From assembly GCF_003233725.1 (NCBI RefSeq), contig NZ_QKQV01000012.1:35323-99322 (forward strand): a DNA stretch of 64,000 nucleotides, in the 5' to 3' direction. The stretch comes from Mesonia sp. K7. GTDB taxonomy: Bacteria > Bacteroidota > Bacteroidia > Flavobacteriales > Flavobacteriaceae. This document shows, one piece after another, positions 17,711 through 26,769 of the stretch (position 1 is its first letter; every line of letters begins with the position of its first letter). A program made the position numbers and the translations under genes. Under the pieces are notes generated by a model, which saw nothing but the letters and a program-made list of their open reading frames with translations, made no database searches and was not told the origin of the DNA.

Positions 17711-17882
17711 GTTCTGGTAGTTTGATTTTAGGCTAATTCAAATAAATTACCAACATACTCTATTATTATAGACGTAATTCGTTTTAAAAAGTTGCATCAA
17801 AATTTCATTTTAACATTTTGATAACTAAGAATTAAAGAAAATCTAACTTAGTTATTGGCATTCAAAGAGTTATTTTCAGGTT
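17711..17882. promoter_or_regulatory. A/T-rich spacer with an ATAACTAAG hairpin before the CoA-binding gene
   Basis: Non-coding. The only structure seen is an inverted repeat ATAACTAAG (17821-17829) / CTTAGTTAT (17847-17855), 28 bases before the ATG at 17883. No T run follows it, so an operator or leader hairpin is more likely than a terminator. No protein-coding potential is visible in the rest. Confidence 0.35.
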
Positions 17883-18245
17883 ATGAATAAAAAAACACTT
17901 GTATTGGGAGCTTCGCTCAAACCCAACCGATATTCTTATATTGCCATCAAAAGATTGTCTTTACACAACATAGAAACCCGTGCAATTGGTTTAAGAAAGG
18001 GGTTTATAGATGAGGTAGAGATTATTGATTTTCCTAAAAATTTTGAGGCCATTCATACGGTTGCGTTATACCTTAATCCTAAACGTCAAAAAATTTATTA
18101 TGATTATTTGGTGAGCTTAAAGCCCAAACGTGTCATTTTTAACCCAGGAACTGAAAATCCGGAGTTATACAAAATCCTTGAAAGGGAAAATATTGAAGTG
18201 GAAATTGCTTGTACGTTAGTTTTACTTTCGACGAATCAGTACTAA
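17883..18245 (+). CDS. CoA-binding domain protein (YccU-like)
   Basis: 120 residues consisting of one Rossmann-like CoA_binding_2 domain: KTLVLGASLKPNRYSYIAI at the N-terminus, then LYLNPKRQKIYYDYL and KRVIFNPGTENPE, and a final conserved cysteine in VEIACTLVLL. Members bind CoA or nucleotides; their role is unclear. The last 24 bases overlap the end of the convergent symporter gene. Confidence 0.8.
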   Translation: MNKKTLVLGASLKPNRYSYIAIKRLSLHNIETRAIGLRKGFIDEVEIIDFPKNFEAIHTVALYLNPKRQKIYYDYLVSLKPKRVIFNPGTENPELYKILERENIEVEIACTLVLLSTNQY

Positions 18246-19679
18246 ACCTAAAAAAGTAATCAATCCGTTAATGACCAATAACTCATAATTAAATTGATAC
18301 CCACCAATCCATTCCGTTGGGATTTTCCCCAACATAAAAGTAATCGCCACTGAAAGTACCGCAATAAGCCAAACCCATTTGTCTTTGATTTGGTATTTGG
18401 TAAAAATACCAAAAGCAAACAAGCCCAACAAAGGCCCATAAGTGTAAGAAGCGGCTTTGAGCAATAAATCAATAACGCTGCTATCCATCAGGTATTTAAA
18501 GGCGATGATTACCACAATAAGTAAAATGCTAATGCCAATATGAACCCGTTTTCTAATTTGTTTCTGTTTTTCTTCTGCGTGTTTTTTAATATTGATAAAA
18601 TCGACGCAATAGCTTGTAGTTAATGAAGTTAAAGCACTGTCGGCACTTGAATATGCGGCTGCAATCAATCCGAGAATAAAAATAATACCTAAACCAATAC
18701 CCATATTTCCGTTTAAGGCAATTTCAGGAAAAAGTAAATCGGTTTTTTCTTTGCCGTCGAGCATCGGTATTGCAACTCCGCTTTGTTCCGCATAGATAAA
18801 TAGTAAGGCTCCTAAAAACAAAAACAAAATATTTACCGGGATAAACACCAAACTATATGACATCACATTTTTTTGTGCTTCCTTCAAGTTTTTACAAGTA
18901 AGGTTTTTTTGCATCATATCTTGATCGAGACCTGTCATACAAATGGTGATGAACATTCCGCCGAAAAATGATTTCCAGAAATAATTACCTGCTAAAAAAT
19001 CATCAAAAAAGAAAGTTTTGTTGTATTGATCAAGTTTAGGAGAAGTAAAGACTTCGTTAAAACTCCAACCCATCGAATCACTGATAAAGTATATGGCGAT
19101 CGCTACTGAACTCAGCATAAATAAGGTTTGTAAGGTATCGGTCCAAACAATGGTTTTGATTCCGCCTCGAGCGGTATAAATCCATATCAAAGCAATAGAA
19201 ATAATAACCGTCACAAAAAATGGAACACCCCAATTTTCGAAGACAAAATATTGTAAAACGGTTGCTACCAAAAATAAACGAAACGAAGCGCCCAAAACTC
19301 TTGAAAGAAAGAAGAAAAAGGCACCGGTTTTGTAGGAAACTTCGCCAAAACGTTGTTGTAAATACTCGTAAATAGAAGTAACATTAAGGCGATAATATAA
19401 AGGCAACAACACAAAAGTAATCACAAAATAGCCAAACAAATACCCGATTACCACTTGCATATAGCTAAATTGTGAATCGCGAACCCAACCTGGTACAGAA
19501 ATAAAAGTCACGCCAGAAAGTGAAGCGCCAACCATTCCGAAGGCGACCACATACCAAGGCGACTTACTTTCGGCTTTAAAGAAAGCCTCATTGCTATCAT
19601 TTTTCCCTGTAAAGTAGGAGATAAGCATTAAAATCAGAAAATAAACCGCAATGAGAATAATGATATGAATGGGTTGCAT
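18222..19679 (-). CDS. Sodium:solute symporter (SSS family)
   Basis: 485 residues with about 13 predicted transmembrane helices. Seen: WYVVAFGMVGASLSGVTFISVPGWV (helix 1-2 region with the sodium-site serines) and RGGIKTIVWTDTLQTLFML, a hallmark of the SSS family, plus GLDQDMMQKNLTCKN and YSSADSALTSLTTSYCVDF. It would bring in a small solute with Na+; the substrate cannot be read from sequence. It diverges from recR and overlaps the CoA-binding gene tail to tail by 24 bases. Confidence 0.9.
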   Translation of the reverse strand: MQPIHIIILIAVYFLILMLISYFTGKNDSNEAFFKAESKSPWYVVAFGMVGASLSGVTFISVPGWVRDSQFSYMQVVIGYLFGYFVITFVLLPLYYRLNVTSIYEYLQQRFGEVSYKTGAFFFFLSRVLGASFRLFLVATVLQYFVFENWGVPFFVTVIISIALIWIYTARGGIKTIVWTDTLQTLFMLSSVAIAIYFISDSMGWSFNEVFTSPKLDQYNKTFFFDDFLAGNYFWKSFFGGMFITICMTGLDQDMMQKNLTCKNLKEAQKNVMSYSLVFIPVNILFLFLGALLFIYAEQSGVAIPMLDGKEKTDLLFPEIALNGNMGIGLGIIFILGLIAAAYSSADSALTSLTTSYCVDFINIKKHAEEKQKQIRKRVHIGISILLIVVIIAFKYLMDSSVIDLLLKAASYTYGPLLGLFAFGIFTKYQIKDKWVWLIAVLSVAITFMLGKIPTEWIGGYQFNYELLVINGLITFLGLVLIRRK

Positions 19680-19740
19680 TTACTAAAGTATTTTCACAAA
19701 CTTACTATTAAAATTGAATATATACTTTAAATGAAATATG

Positions 19741-19748
19741 TATTTTTG
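19741..19748 (+). promoter_or_regulatory. Probable -7 box for recR
   Basis: TATTTTTG matches TAnnTTTG and ends 5 bases before the recR ATG at 19754. A TTG lies 24 bases further upstream, slightly too far. If used, the mRNA would have almost no leader. Confidence 0.35.
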
Positions 19749-19753
19749 TCGTT

Positions 19754-20377
19754 ATGGATTTTTCATCAAAACTCTTACAGCAAGCGGTTGAAGAAATGGC
19801 GCAATTGCCAGGAATTGGGAAGCGAACAGCCTTACGATTGGTTTTACATTTACTCAAGCAACCTGTCGAGCAAACCCATTTTCTTGCCGAAGCTTTGGTC
19901 AATCTAAAGACACAAGTAAAATTCTGTGAAAACTGTCATAACATTAGCGATGTAGAGGTTTGCGAGATTTGTGCCAACCCTAATCGTGACCAATCGTTGG
20001 TTTGTGTGGTCGAGGATGTAAAAGATGTAATGGCTATAGAAAACACAAGTCAATATAAAGGTATTTATCATGTTTTGGACGGAAAAATAAGTCCGATGGA
20101 AGGAATTGGACCAACCCAGCTCAACATTTCTACTTTGGTTGAAAAAGTAGCTCAAGGTGAAATCAAAGAAATTATTTTTGCATTGAGCAGCACGATGGAG
20201 GGTGATACCACTAATTTTTATATCTACAAACAACTGGAAGGTAAAAATATAAAGACATCAACCATCGCTCGCGGAATTGGCGTTGGCGACGAACTCGAAT
20301 ACGCCGACGAAGTTACCCTTGGGCGAAGTATCTTGCACCGCATTCCGTTTGAAGAATCCCTAAAAAACACCATTTAG
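19754..20377 (+). CDS. recR: Recombination mediator protein RecR
   Basis: 207 residues, the usual size. Works with RecO/RecF to load RecA at gapped DNA. Seen: helix-hairpin-helix [17 protein letters not shown], a four-cysteine zinc finger [16 protein letters not shown], a Toprim domain beginning [15 protein letters not shown], and the C-terminal [21 protein letters not shown]. The glycosyltransferase gene starts 1 base after its stop. Confidence 0.96.
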   Translation: MDFSSKLLQQAVEEMAQLPGIGKRTALRLVLHLLKQPVEQTHFLAEALVNLKTQVKFCENCHNISDVEVCEICANPNRDQSLVCVVEDVKDVMAIENTSQYKGIYHVLDGKISPMEGIGPTQLNISTLVEKVAQGEIKEIIFALSSTMEGDTTNFYIYKQLEGKNIKTSTIARGIGVGDELEYADEVTLGRSILHRIPFEESLKNTI

Positions 20378-20378
20378 C

Positions 20379-21503
20379 GTGCGGCTTTCGGTCATCATAC
20401 TCAACTACAAAGTGCCGTATTATCTGATGCACTGTTTGGCAAGTGTGAGCAGAGCAATACAAAATATAGATGCCGAAATTATTGTGGTTGATAACCACTC
20501 ACAAGACGAAAGTGTAAGTTTGGTGAATCGTTATTTTCCTGAAGTAAGAATTATTGAAAACCCTACAAACTCAGGATTTAGCAGGGGTAATAATTTGGGT
20601 GTAAAAGAAGCTCAAGGCGCATATATTTGTCTGGTCAATCCCGATGTTTTTGTAAGTGAAAATTGCTTTGCAGAAGCATTAGCTTTTGCAGATGCTCACA
20701 CAGACTTAGGAATTTTAGGAGTAAAAATGATAGATGGTTCGGGAAGTTTTCTACCTGAATCAAAACGAAATATTCCGACTCCTAAAGTTTCTTTTTCCAA
20801 AATCTTAGGAAATACTAAAAACTATTATTCCGCTTTAAGCGAAAACGAAATCGGAAAAGTAGAAATCCTTTCAGGTGCTTTTATGCTGATGAAAAAAGAG
20901 AAGTATCTGGAAGTTGGCGGATTGGATGAAGACTATTTTATGTACGGTGAAGATATCGATCTGAGTTATAAATTCCTTAAAAAAGGCTATCAAAATTATT
21001 ACCTCGGAACTACAAAAATCATTCATTATAAAGGCGAAAGCACGGTAAAAGATGCTAGTTATCGTAAGCGTTTTTACGGAGCGATGAAAATTTTCTACCG
21101 TAAGCATTTTTACAAAAATCAGTTTTTTTATCAGTTGGTAAGTTTAGGAGCCAAACTTCTACAATCCAACTTTTTTAATACCACCAAGAAAAAGCAAGTT
21201 GAAGTATCAGAAGTTTATCACAACTACTTTATAGCTTCAATAGATGAAAGCATTCAGCGAAAGCTAGAAAAAAAATACAATACCAATTTCGAGACGGTAG
21301 CTACCCATAATGATGGGTTTCCCTCCACCCAAAACTCCCTTTTGGTTTTAGATAACGAAACTGTTTCCGCGCAAGCAATCATCAATTTTATAGAAGCTTC
21401 ACAAAGCACTTCATTAAAATACAGAATAAGGCCGCGAGGTTTTGATTTTATCATTGGGAGCGACCAAAGTATAAGCAGAGGAGAAGTGGTAAAACTCGAT
21501 TAA
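20379..21503 (+). CDS. Glycosyltransferase family 2 (rhamnosyltransferase-like)
   Basis: 374 residues with a GTG start immediately after the recR stop (MRLSVIILNYKVPYYL). The GT-A fold shows IIVVDNHSQDESV, NSGFSRGNNLGVKEAQG and a DxD-equivalent NPDVF, then GAFMLMKKEKYLEVGGLDEDYFMYGEDIDLSYK. This is typical of WbbL-like transferases that add sugars to envelope glycans. The C-terminal 110 residues are not a transferase domain I recognise. Location with recR suggests co-transcription rather than a polysaccharide locus. Confidence 0.85.
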   Translation: MRLSVIILNYKVPYYLMHCLASVSRAIQNIDAEIIVVDNHSQDESVSLVNRYFPEVRIIENPTNSGFSRGNNLGVKEAQGAYICLVNPDVFVSENCFAEALAFADAHTDLGILGVKMIDGSGSFLPESKRNIPTPKVSFSKILGNTKNYYSALSENEIGKVEILSGAFMLMKKEKYLEVGGLDEDYFMYGEDIDLSYKFLKKGYQNYYLGTTKIIHYKGESTVKDASYRKRFYGAMKIFYRKHFYKNQFFYQLVSLGAKLLQSNFFNTTKKKQVEVSEVYHNYFIASIDESIQRKLEKKYNTNFETVATHNDGFPSTQNSLLVLDNETVSAQAIINFIEASQSTSLKYRIRPRGFDFIIGSDQSISRGEVVKLD

Positions 21504-21569
21504 ACCAAAATTTTATTACCAAAAAAGTGATTTTTTGCTTAATTTCGCAGTCTGTTATTTTAAAAATTT

Positions 21570-22883
21570 ATGGCAAAGTTTGAATTGAAACTCCCGAAAA
21601 TGGGAGAGAGTGTTGCAGAAGCAACCATCACAAATTGGTTAAAAGAAGTAGGCGAAAGCATAGACGAAGATGAAGCAGTACTTGAAATTGCTACCGACAA
21701 AGTAGACAGCGAAGTACCAAGCGAAGTAGAAGGTGTTTTGGTCGAAAAACTTTTTGAAGCAGATGATGTGGTAAAAGTAGGTCAGACTATTGCGATTATA
21801 GAAACCGATGGTGATGCTCCAGTAGCTCAAGAAACAGAAACACCAGAAAAAGTTGAAGAAAAAGCTCCTGCTAGTACAGCCCAAGTGGAAGATATGGTTA
21901 CGCAAGCAAGGGAATCGGTTACTTCACAAGATTTTTCTGATAGCGATCGTTTTTATTCTCCTTTGGTAAAGAGTATTGCACAAGAAGAAGGTATTTCGGT
22001 TTCAGAATTGGAAACCATTTCGGGCACAGGTAAAGATAATCGTGTGACTAAAAACGATATTTTAGATTACGTAAAAAATAGAGGTTCACAACCAACACAA
22101 ACAGCTCAACCAACAGCAAAACAAGAACCAGCCAAGTCTACAGAAGTAGCAAAGGTTCCGGTGAGTGTAAATGGTGAAGATGAAATTATCGAGATGTCGA
22201 GAATGGGTAAACTCATTTCGCATCATATGGTGCAAAGTGTACAAACTTCGGCACACGTACAATCGTTTATCGAGGTAGATGTAACCAATATCTGGAACTG
22301 GAGAAGTAAAATTAAAAACGAATTTGAAAAGCGAGAAGGTGAGAAAATTACATTCACACCTATCTTTATGGAAGCTGTCGCGAAAGCGATTAAAGACTTC
22401 CCGATGATTAATATTTCGGTAGACGGTAATAAAATTATCAAGAAAAAAGCCATTAATCTTGGTATGGCAGCAGCTTTACCAGACGGGAATCTTATTGTTC
22501 CTGTAATAAAAAATGCAGATCAACTTAATCTTGTTGGCATGTCAAAAGCCGTAAATGACTTGGCAAACCGAGCAAGACAAGGGAAGCTAAAGCCAGATGA
22601 CACTCAAGGTGGAACCTATACCGTAACCAACGTTGGTACTTTTGGAAGTATTATGGGAACACCAATTATCAATCAGCCACAAGTAGGTATTTTAGCATTG
22701 GGAGCCATTAGAAAAGTGCCTGCAGTTATCGAAACTGCCGATGGTGATTTTATAGGAATCCGTTACAAAATGTTCTTATCGCATAGCTACGATCACAGAG
22801 TAGTAAACGGAGCTTTAGGCGGACAGTTTGTACAGCGTGTAGCTCAATATTTAGAAGCTTTTGATGTGAATAGAAGCTTTTAA
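21570..22883 (+). CDS. 2-oxo acid dehydrogenase E2 (dihydrolipoyl acyltransferase)
   Basis: 437 residues. Domains: lipoyl domain (residues 1-77) with lipoyl-lysine Lys44 in IATDKVDSEV; a flexible charged linker; the peripheral-subunit-binding domain (YSPLVKSIAQEEGISVSELE...GTGKDNRVTKNDIL); a Thr/Gln/Pro/Ala-rich linker; and the catalytic core ending in SYDHRVVNGALGG. The usual HxxxDG active site has Asn413 in place of Asp. Probably the E2 of a branched-chain or similar 2-oxo acid dehydrogenase; no E1 or E3 is nearby. Its stop overlaps the convergent BLUF gene by four bases. Confidence 0.9.
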   Translation: MAKFELKLPKMGESVAEATITNWLKEVGESIDEDEAVLEIATDKVDSEVPSEVEGVLVEKLFEADDVVKVGQTIAIIETDGDAPVAQETETPEKVEEKAPASTAQVEDMVTQARESVTSQDFSDSDRFYSPLVKSIAQEEGISVSELETISGTGKDNRVTKNDILDYVKNRGSQPTQTAQPTAKQEPAKSTEVAKVPVSVNGEDEIIEMSRMGKLISHHMVQSVQTSAHVQSFIEVDVTNIWNWRSKIKNEFEKREGEKITFTPIFMEAVAKAIKDFPMINISVDGNKIIKKKAINLGMAAALPDGNLIVPVIKNADQLNLVGMSKAVNDLANRARQGKLKPDDTQGGTYTVTNVGTFGSIMGTPIINQPQVGILALGAIRKVPAVIETADGDFIGIRYKMFLSHSYDHRVVNGALGGQFVQRVAQYLEAFDVNRSF

Positions 22884-23311
22884 GAAGCTAAATCGTTAAT
22901 ATAATTTTGAATTAAGGTCAATGCCGGTAAAGCTTGACCTTTTTCTTTTATAGGAAACTCAAAAAGTGCATCAGGTTTAAATTCAATAAAGCCAGGCATG
23001 TTGTCAGAAAGTTTATGGTTTAGCTTTTTAAAAGCCATACTCCAGTTTTCAAAACGTCTCTCATCGAGGTTACCTTCAGCAATAGTCAATACATCTGTAT
23101 GTCTTTTGTCTGTGCTAATGCAGTTATAAACTTCATTTAAAAAGCTATCAGGGCCTTCAATAAATTGTACAAAATTACCTTTTAGGTGGATTAGCACACC
23201 TGTAATTCCGAGAGATTCATTTTTGGATCTTGCAGCATCCAACAAATCTAACATTTGTTGGTCACTAAGGATATAGGATTGTTTACTTACGTAGGCAATG
23301 TATTTGAGCAT
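22880..23311 (-). CDS. BLUF-domain blue-light sensor protein
   Basis: 143 residues made of one FAD-binding BLUF domain (1-95) and a short C-terminal helix-rich cap. The photochemical residues are in place: Tyr7 (IAYVSK), Asn31 (SKNESLGITGVL), Gln49 (NFVQFIEG), Trp90 and Met92 (FENWSMAF), each one position short of the cyanobacterial Slr1694 numbering. There is no attached output domain, so it must signal through a protein partner. The first ~130 bases upstream are shared with the divergent exonuclease gene. Confidence 0.9.
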   Translation of the reverse strand: MLKYIAYVSKQSYILSDQQMLDLLDAARSKNESLGITGVLIHLKGNFVQFIEGPDSFLNEVYNCISTDKRHTDVLTIAEGNLDERRFENWSMAFKKLNHKLSDNMPGFIEFKPDALFEFPIKEKGQALPALTLIQNYINDLAS

Positions 23312-23434
23312 TTTAAAAAATATGAAAAGTAAATTTAGAAAAATTTAAGATATGAAAGTGTTTTTTTGGGATAATCTGTAAAATAATGGTTTTTGAATTT
23401 AATAATATTACTTTTGCAAAAAATATCATTTCTG

Positions 23435-24211
23435 ATGAATTTACAATTAACCAAACCCATTTGCTTTTTTGACCTCGAAACCACAGGTGTAAACATTGCA
23501 AAAGATAGAATCGTAGAAATTGCCATTCTCAAAATTTTCCCTAACGGAAATCGTGAAAGCGTTGTATGGCGCGTTAACCCAGAAATGCCAATCCCTAAAG
23601 AAGTTACGGCTGTTCACGGAATTTCTAATGAAGATGTGGCAAACGAACCTACATTTAAACAGCTTTCGGCGAAAGTTTATGAGATGATCAAAGGTTGTGA
23701 TTTGGGAGGTTATAATAGCAATCGGTTTGATATTCCGCTTCTTGCGGAAGAATTTTTACGTGTAGGCGTAGATTTTGATATTAGAAATGCTATGGCAGTA
23801 GATGTGCAGACTATTTTCCATAAAAAAGAAAAACGCACACTCGAAGCCGCTTATAAATTTTACTGTGATAAAACCTTAGAAAATGCACACAGTGCAGAAG
23901 CAGATACTTTGGCAACTTATGAGGTATTAGAGGCGCAATTAGAAAAATATCCCGATTTGGAAACCAATACCAAATGGCTTTCAGAATACAGTTCACACAA
24001 AAAATTTGTTGATTTTGCAGGTTTTATAGCTTACAACAAAGATGGCAAAGAAGTACTCACTTTTGGAAAGCACAAAGGCAAGTTAGTAGAGGTAGTTTTA
24101 GACGAAGAGCCTGGTTATTATGGTTGGATTCAAAATGCAGACTTCCCCTTATATACCAAAAAAGTCTTGACGATGATTAAGTTGAGAAAGTTAGAAGAAA
24201 AGCTTAATTAG
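23435..24211 (+). CDS. DnaQ-like 3'-5' exonuclease
   Basis: 258 residues from the ATG at 23435 (MNLQLTKPICFFDLETTG); a TTG-initiated longer frame is less likely. The exonuclease of the DEDDh type shows FDLETTG (motif I), YNSNRFDIPLLAEEF (motif II) and HSAEADTLATYEV (motif III). After it, residues about 180-258 form a second small domain with LTFGKHKGKLVEVV and PGYYGWI, seen in many Bacteroidota homologues. It may act in DNA repair or RNA turnover. A TACTTTTG box at 23409-23416 could be its promoter. First gene of a tight operon. Confidence 0.85.
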   Translation: MNLQLTKPICFFDLETTGVNIAKDRIVEIAILKIFPNGNRESVVWRVNPEMPIPKEVTAVHGISNEDVANEPTFKQLSAKVYEMIKGCDLGGYNSNRFDIPLLAEEFLRVGVDFDIRNAMAVDVQTIFHKKEKRTLEAAYKFYCDKTLENAHSAEADTLATYEVLEAQLEKYPDLETNTKWLSEYSSHKKFVDFAGFIAYNKDGKEVLTFGKHKGKLVEVVLDEEPGYYGWIQNADFPLYTKKVLTMIKLRKLEEKLN

Positions 24212-24214
24212 TAG

Positions 24215-24829
24215 ATGAAGATTATCTGTGTAGGAAGAAATTACGCCAAACACATAGAAGAGTTGGCGAACGAAAAACCAGAAAACCCGGTGTTGTTTAT
24301 GAAGCCAGACACTTCGGTTTTACTAAAAAAGCAACCTTTTTTTATCCCAGATTTTTCTAACGACGTGCATTATGAAGTTGAGGTTTTGGTGCGCATTCAT
24401 AAAATAGGAAAGTATATTCAACCTAAATTTGCACATAAATATTACAACCAAATAGGTCTGGGTATCGATTTTACAGCGAGAGATTTGCAAAATGAGCTTA
24501 AAGCGAAAGGTTTACCTTGGGAAAAAGCCAAAGGTTTTGATGGTTCTGCCGTCATTAGCGAAAAATGGATTGATAAAGATAATTTTGAAGATATTCAACA
24601 ACTCGATTTTTCATTGCAAAAAAATGGAGAAGTTGTGCAAAATGCTAATACATCGTTGATGTTATGGAAAATAGATGAATTAATTTCGTATATTTCCCAG
24701 TTTTTTATGCTTAAGATTGGCGATATTATTTTTACAGGAACGCCAAGCGGAGTAGGAAAAATACAAGAAAACGATATCTTAGAAGGATATATAGAAAACC
24801 AAAAAATGTTTCAGATTAAAGTAAAATAA
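24215..24829 (+). CDS. Fumarylacetoacetate hydrolase family protein
   Basis: 204 residues, a compact FAH fold like YcgM. Seen: MKIICVGRNYAKHIEEL, VLFMKPDTSVL, the metal-binding HYEVEVLVRI, GIDFTARDLQ and the C-terminal DIIFTGTPSGVG. Relatives act as acylpyruvate or oxaloacetate hydrolases/decarboxylases; the substrate is not clear. It follows the exonuclease by 3 bases and its stop overlaps the next ATG (TAATG). Confidence 0.87.
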   Translation: MKIICVGRNYAKHIEELANEKPENPVLFMKPDTSVLLKKQPFFIPDFSNDVHYEVEVLVRIHKIGKYIQPKFAHKYYNQIGLGIDFTARDLQNELKAKGLPWEKAKGFDGSAVISEKWIDKDNFEDIQQLDFSLQKNGEVVQNANTSLMLWKIDELISYISQFFMLKIGDIIFTGTPSGVGKIQENDILEGYIENQKMFQIKVK

Positions 24830-25167
24830 TGAAGTTATACGATTTAAAATCATTAGAGATCATGGCCGATGGTGACCAAGAATTTATGGTCGAAATCATC
24901 GAAGCTTTTATAGAAGAATTACCACCAGATATTCAGCTTATGGTAGAAGCTGTAGATAGCGACAACGCTGAACTTTCTTATAGTATTGTTCATAAAATGA
25001 AGCCTAACTTTTTGCTTTTTGGTTTAGGTTTAGAAAATAATGTAGCCAATTTAGAATTGTGGTCAAAGCATGAGCTCGCTAGAAAAGATGTTCTGAAAGA
25101 TGTCGAAAAAATACAAACCCGGGTAGAAAAAGTAATTGAGCAACTTAAAGAAGACTATAACTTATAA
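24829..25167 (+). CDS. Orphan histidine phosphotransfer (HPt) protein
   Basis: 112 residues, all-helical HPt fold. His55 in SIVHKMKPNFLLFGL is the phosphoacceptor, within the usual H-K-x-K-[PG] pattern, preceded by an amphipathic helix FMVEIIEAFIEELPPDIQLM. Such proteins relay phosphate between hybrid kinases and response regulators. No kinase or regulator is nearby. It overlaps its neighbours by one base at both ends (TAATG), so it is firmly part of this operon. Confidence 0.82.
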   Translation: MKLYDLKSLEIMADGDQEFMVEIIEAFIEELPPDIQLMVEAVDSDNAELSYSIVHKMKPNFLLFGLGLENNVANLELWSKHELARKDVLKDVEKIQTRVEKVIEQLKEDYNL

Positions 25168-26414
25168 TGCAATCAGAAATTATCACAATTGGTGATGAAA
25201 TCCTTATAGGTCAGATTGTAGATACCAATTCTGCGTTTATCGCAAAAGAATTCAACGCCATTGGTATCGAAATTAACCAAATAACTTCCATACAAGACGA
25301 TCAAGAAGTTATTTACAATGCCTTGAAAGAAGCCTCAGAGCGCTCAAAAATTGTTGTGATTACAGGAGGATTAGGCCCAACGAATGATGATGTTACCAAA
25401 AAAACCCTATGTGATTATTTTGATGATAAATTGGTTCTAAACCAAGAAGTCCTCGATCATATCGAAGATTTATTCGAAAATCATTTACATAAAAAAACAA
25501 GTCAGCTTAACCGTGACCAGGCACTTTTACCCTCAAAGGCAAAAATTTTTAAAAATAAATTTGGTACCGCTTCCGGAATGAGCTTCGAAAAAGAAGGCCT
25601 GATTTGTATTTCACTGCCAGGAGTTCCTTTTGAGATGAAAAATCTGCTCAAAAATGAAGTGATTCCATACTTAGAGGAGCTTACTGACAGAAGTGCAATT
25701 TATCACAAAACGCTGTTAACCTACGGAATTGGTGAAAGTGATTTGGCTTTGATGATAAAAGATTGGGAAGAAAATTTACCAAAAGATATCAAGTTGGCCT
25801 ATTTGCCCAATTTTGGTCGTGTGCGTTTACGACTTTCTACCAAAGGAAAACAAAAAGATGTTTTAGAAAAAAATGTCAATGAGCAAATTAGAAAAGTACT
25901 TCCTTTAATCCAAGATTATTTTAAAGGGTACGAAGATGATCTAAGTGTTGAAGAGCAAATCGCTAACTTTTTCCTTAAAAACAAACTCACTTTAGCGACT
26001 GCAGAAAGTTGCACAGGTGGTAAATTAGCTTCAGAATTGGTGAAAATACCTGGGGTTTCGCAGTACTTTTTGGGTGGTTTGGTCACTTACGCCACCAAAG
26101 CCAAAAGAAATGTTTTGCAAATTCCTGACGAGATAATTACAGAACATTCAGTGGTGAGCAAAGAAGTTACCAAGGAGATGGCAATACGCTGTCGTGAAAT
26201 GTTTCAAGCGGATGTTGCAATTGCTACCACAGGCAACGCTGGGCCAACAAAGGGAGATAGTGATGCCAAGATAGGAACCGTATATATTTCTGTTTCCACG
26301 AAAGTAAAAACAGAAACCTTCCATTTTCAGTTAGGGAATGAGCGCGAAAAGGTGATTTCTAAGGCGGTTACCAAAGCGCAAGAATTACTCTTGGATTTAA
26401 AAACACAACTCTAA
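25167..26414 (+). CDS. cinA: CinA family protein (NMN deamidase / ADP-ribose pyrophosphatase)
   Basis: 415 residues with the full two-domain structure. The N-terminal MoaB-like domain (IITIGDEILIGQIVDTNSAFIA; VVITGGLGPTNDDVTKK) is the pyrophosphatase part. The C-terminal CinA domain (ATAESCTGGKLASEL; ATTGNAGPTKGDSDAKIGTV) deamidates nicotinamide mononucleotide in NAD recycling. It is last in the exonuclease-FAH-HPt-cinA operon. Annotation as competence-inducible is historical only. Confidence 0.92.
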   Translation: MQSEIITIGDEILIGQIVDTNSAFIAKEFNAIGIEINQITSIQDDQEVIYNALKEASERSKIVVITGGLGPTNDDVTKKTLCDYFDDKLVLNQEVLDHIEDLFENHLHKKTSQLNRDQALLPSKAKIFKNKFGTASGMSFEKEGLICISLPGVPFEMKNLLKNEVIPYLEELTDRSAIYHKTLLTYGIGESDLALMIKDWEENLPKDIKLAYLPNFGRVRLRLSTKGKQKDVLEKNVNEQIRKVLPLIQDYFKGYEDDLSVEEQIANFFLKNKLTLATAESCTGGKLASELVKIPGVSQYFLGGLVTYATKAKRNVLQIPDEIITEHSVVSKEVTKEMAIRCREMFQADVAIATTGNAGPTKGDSDAKIGTVYISVSTKVKTETFHFQLGNEREKVISKAVTKAQELLLDLKTQL

Positions 26415-26435
26415 AATTTTTTTCTGTTTTTTTTG

Positions 26436-26466
26436 TTGTGTAATCAATAAAAATATTGTTAATTTG
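26436..26466 (+). promoter_or_regulatory. Promoter for rpmB-rpmG-DUF4295
   Basis: TTG (26436-26438), 20 bases, then TTAATTTG (26459-26466), one base off TAnnTTTG. It lies 37 bases before the rpmB ATG. Confidence 0.45.
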
Positions 26467-26502
26467 CAACCTGTTTTGAAATAACGAGAAAAGCTAAGAA
26501 AA

Positions 26503-26742
26503 ATGTCAAGAGTTTGTGAACTTACTGGAAAAAAAGCAATGGTAGGAAACAATGTTTCTCACGCGATGAATAAAACTAAACGTAAATTTAACGCCAATTT
26601 GGTGAAAAAACGTTTCTACCTTCCAGAAGAAGATAAATGGGTAACTTTAAAAGTATCTACTTCTGCTTTAAAAAATATTAACAAGAAAGGTATTTCTGCT
26701 GTAATTAAAGAGGCGAGAGCAAAAGGTTTTTTAACCAAATAA
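26503..26742 (+). CDS. rpmB: 50S ribosomal protein L28
   Basis: 79 residues. MSRVCELTGKKAMVGNNVSHAMNKTKRKF is the family's start, with the NLVKKRFYLPEEDKWVTLKVS core. Component of the large ribosomal subunit. First gene of rpmB-rpmG-DUF4295, which is followed by ftsY. Confidence 0.97.
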   Translation: MSRVCELTGKKAMVGNNVSHAMNKTKRKFNANLVKKRFYLPEEDKWVTLKVSTSALKNINKKGISAVIKEARAKGFLTK

Positions 26743-26769
26743 TTCTTACTTCTGTAAAAACTTATAACG

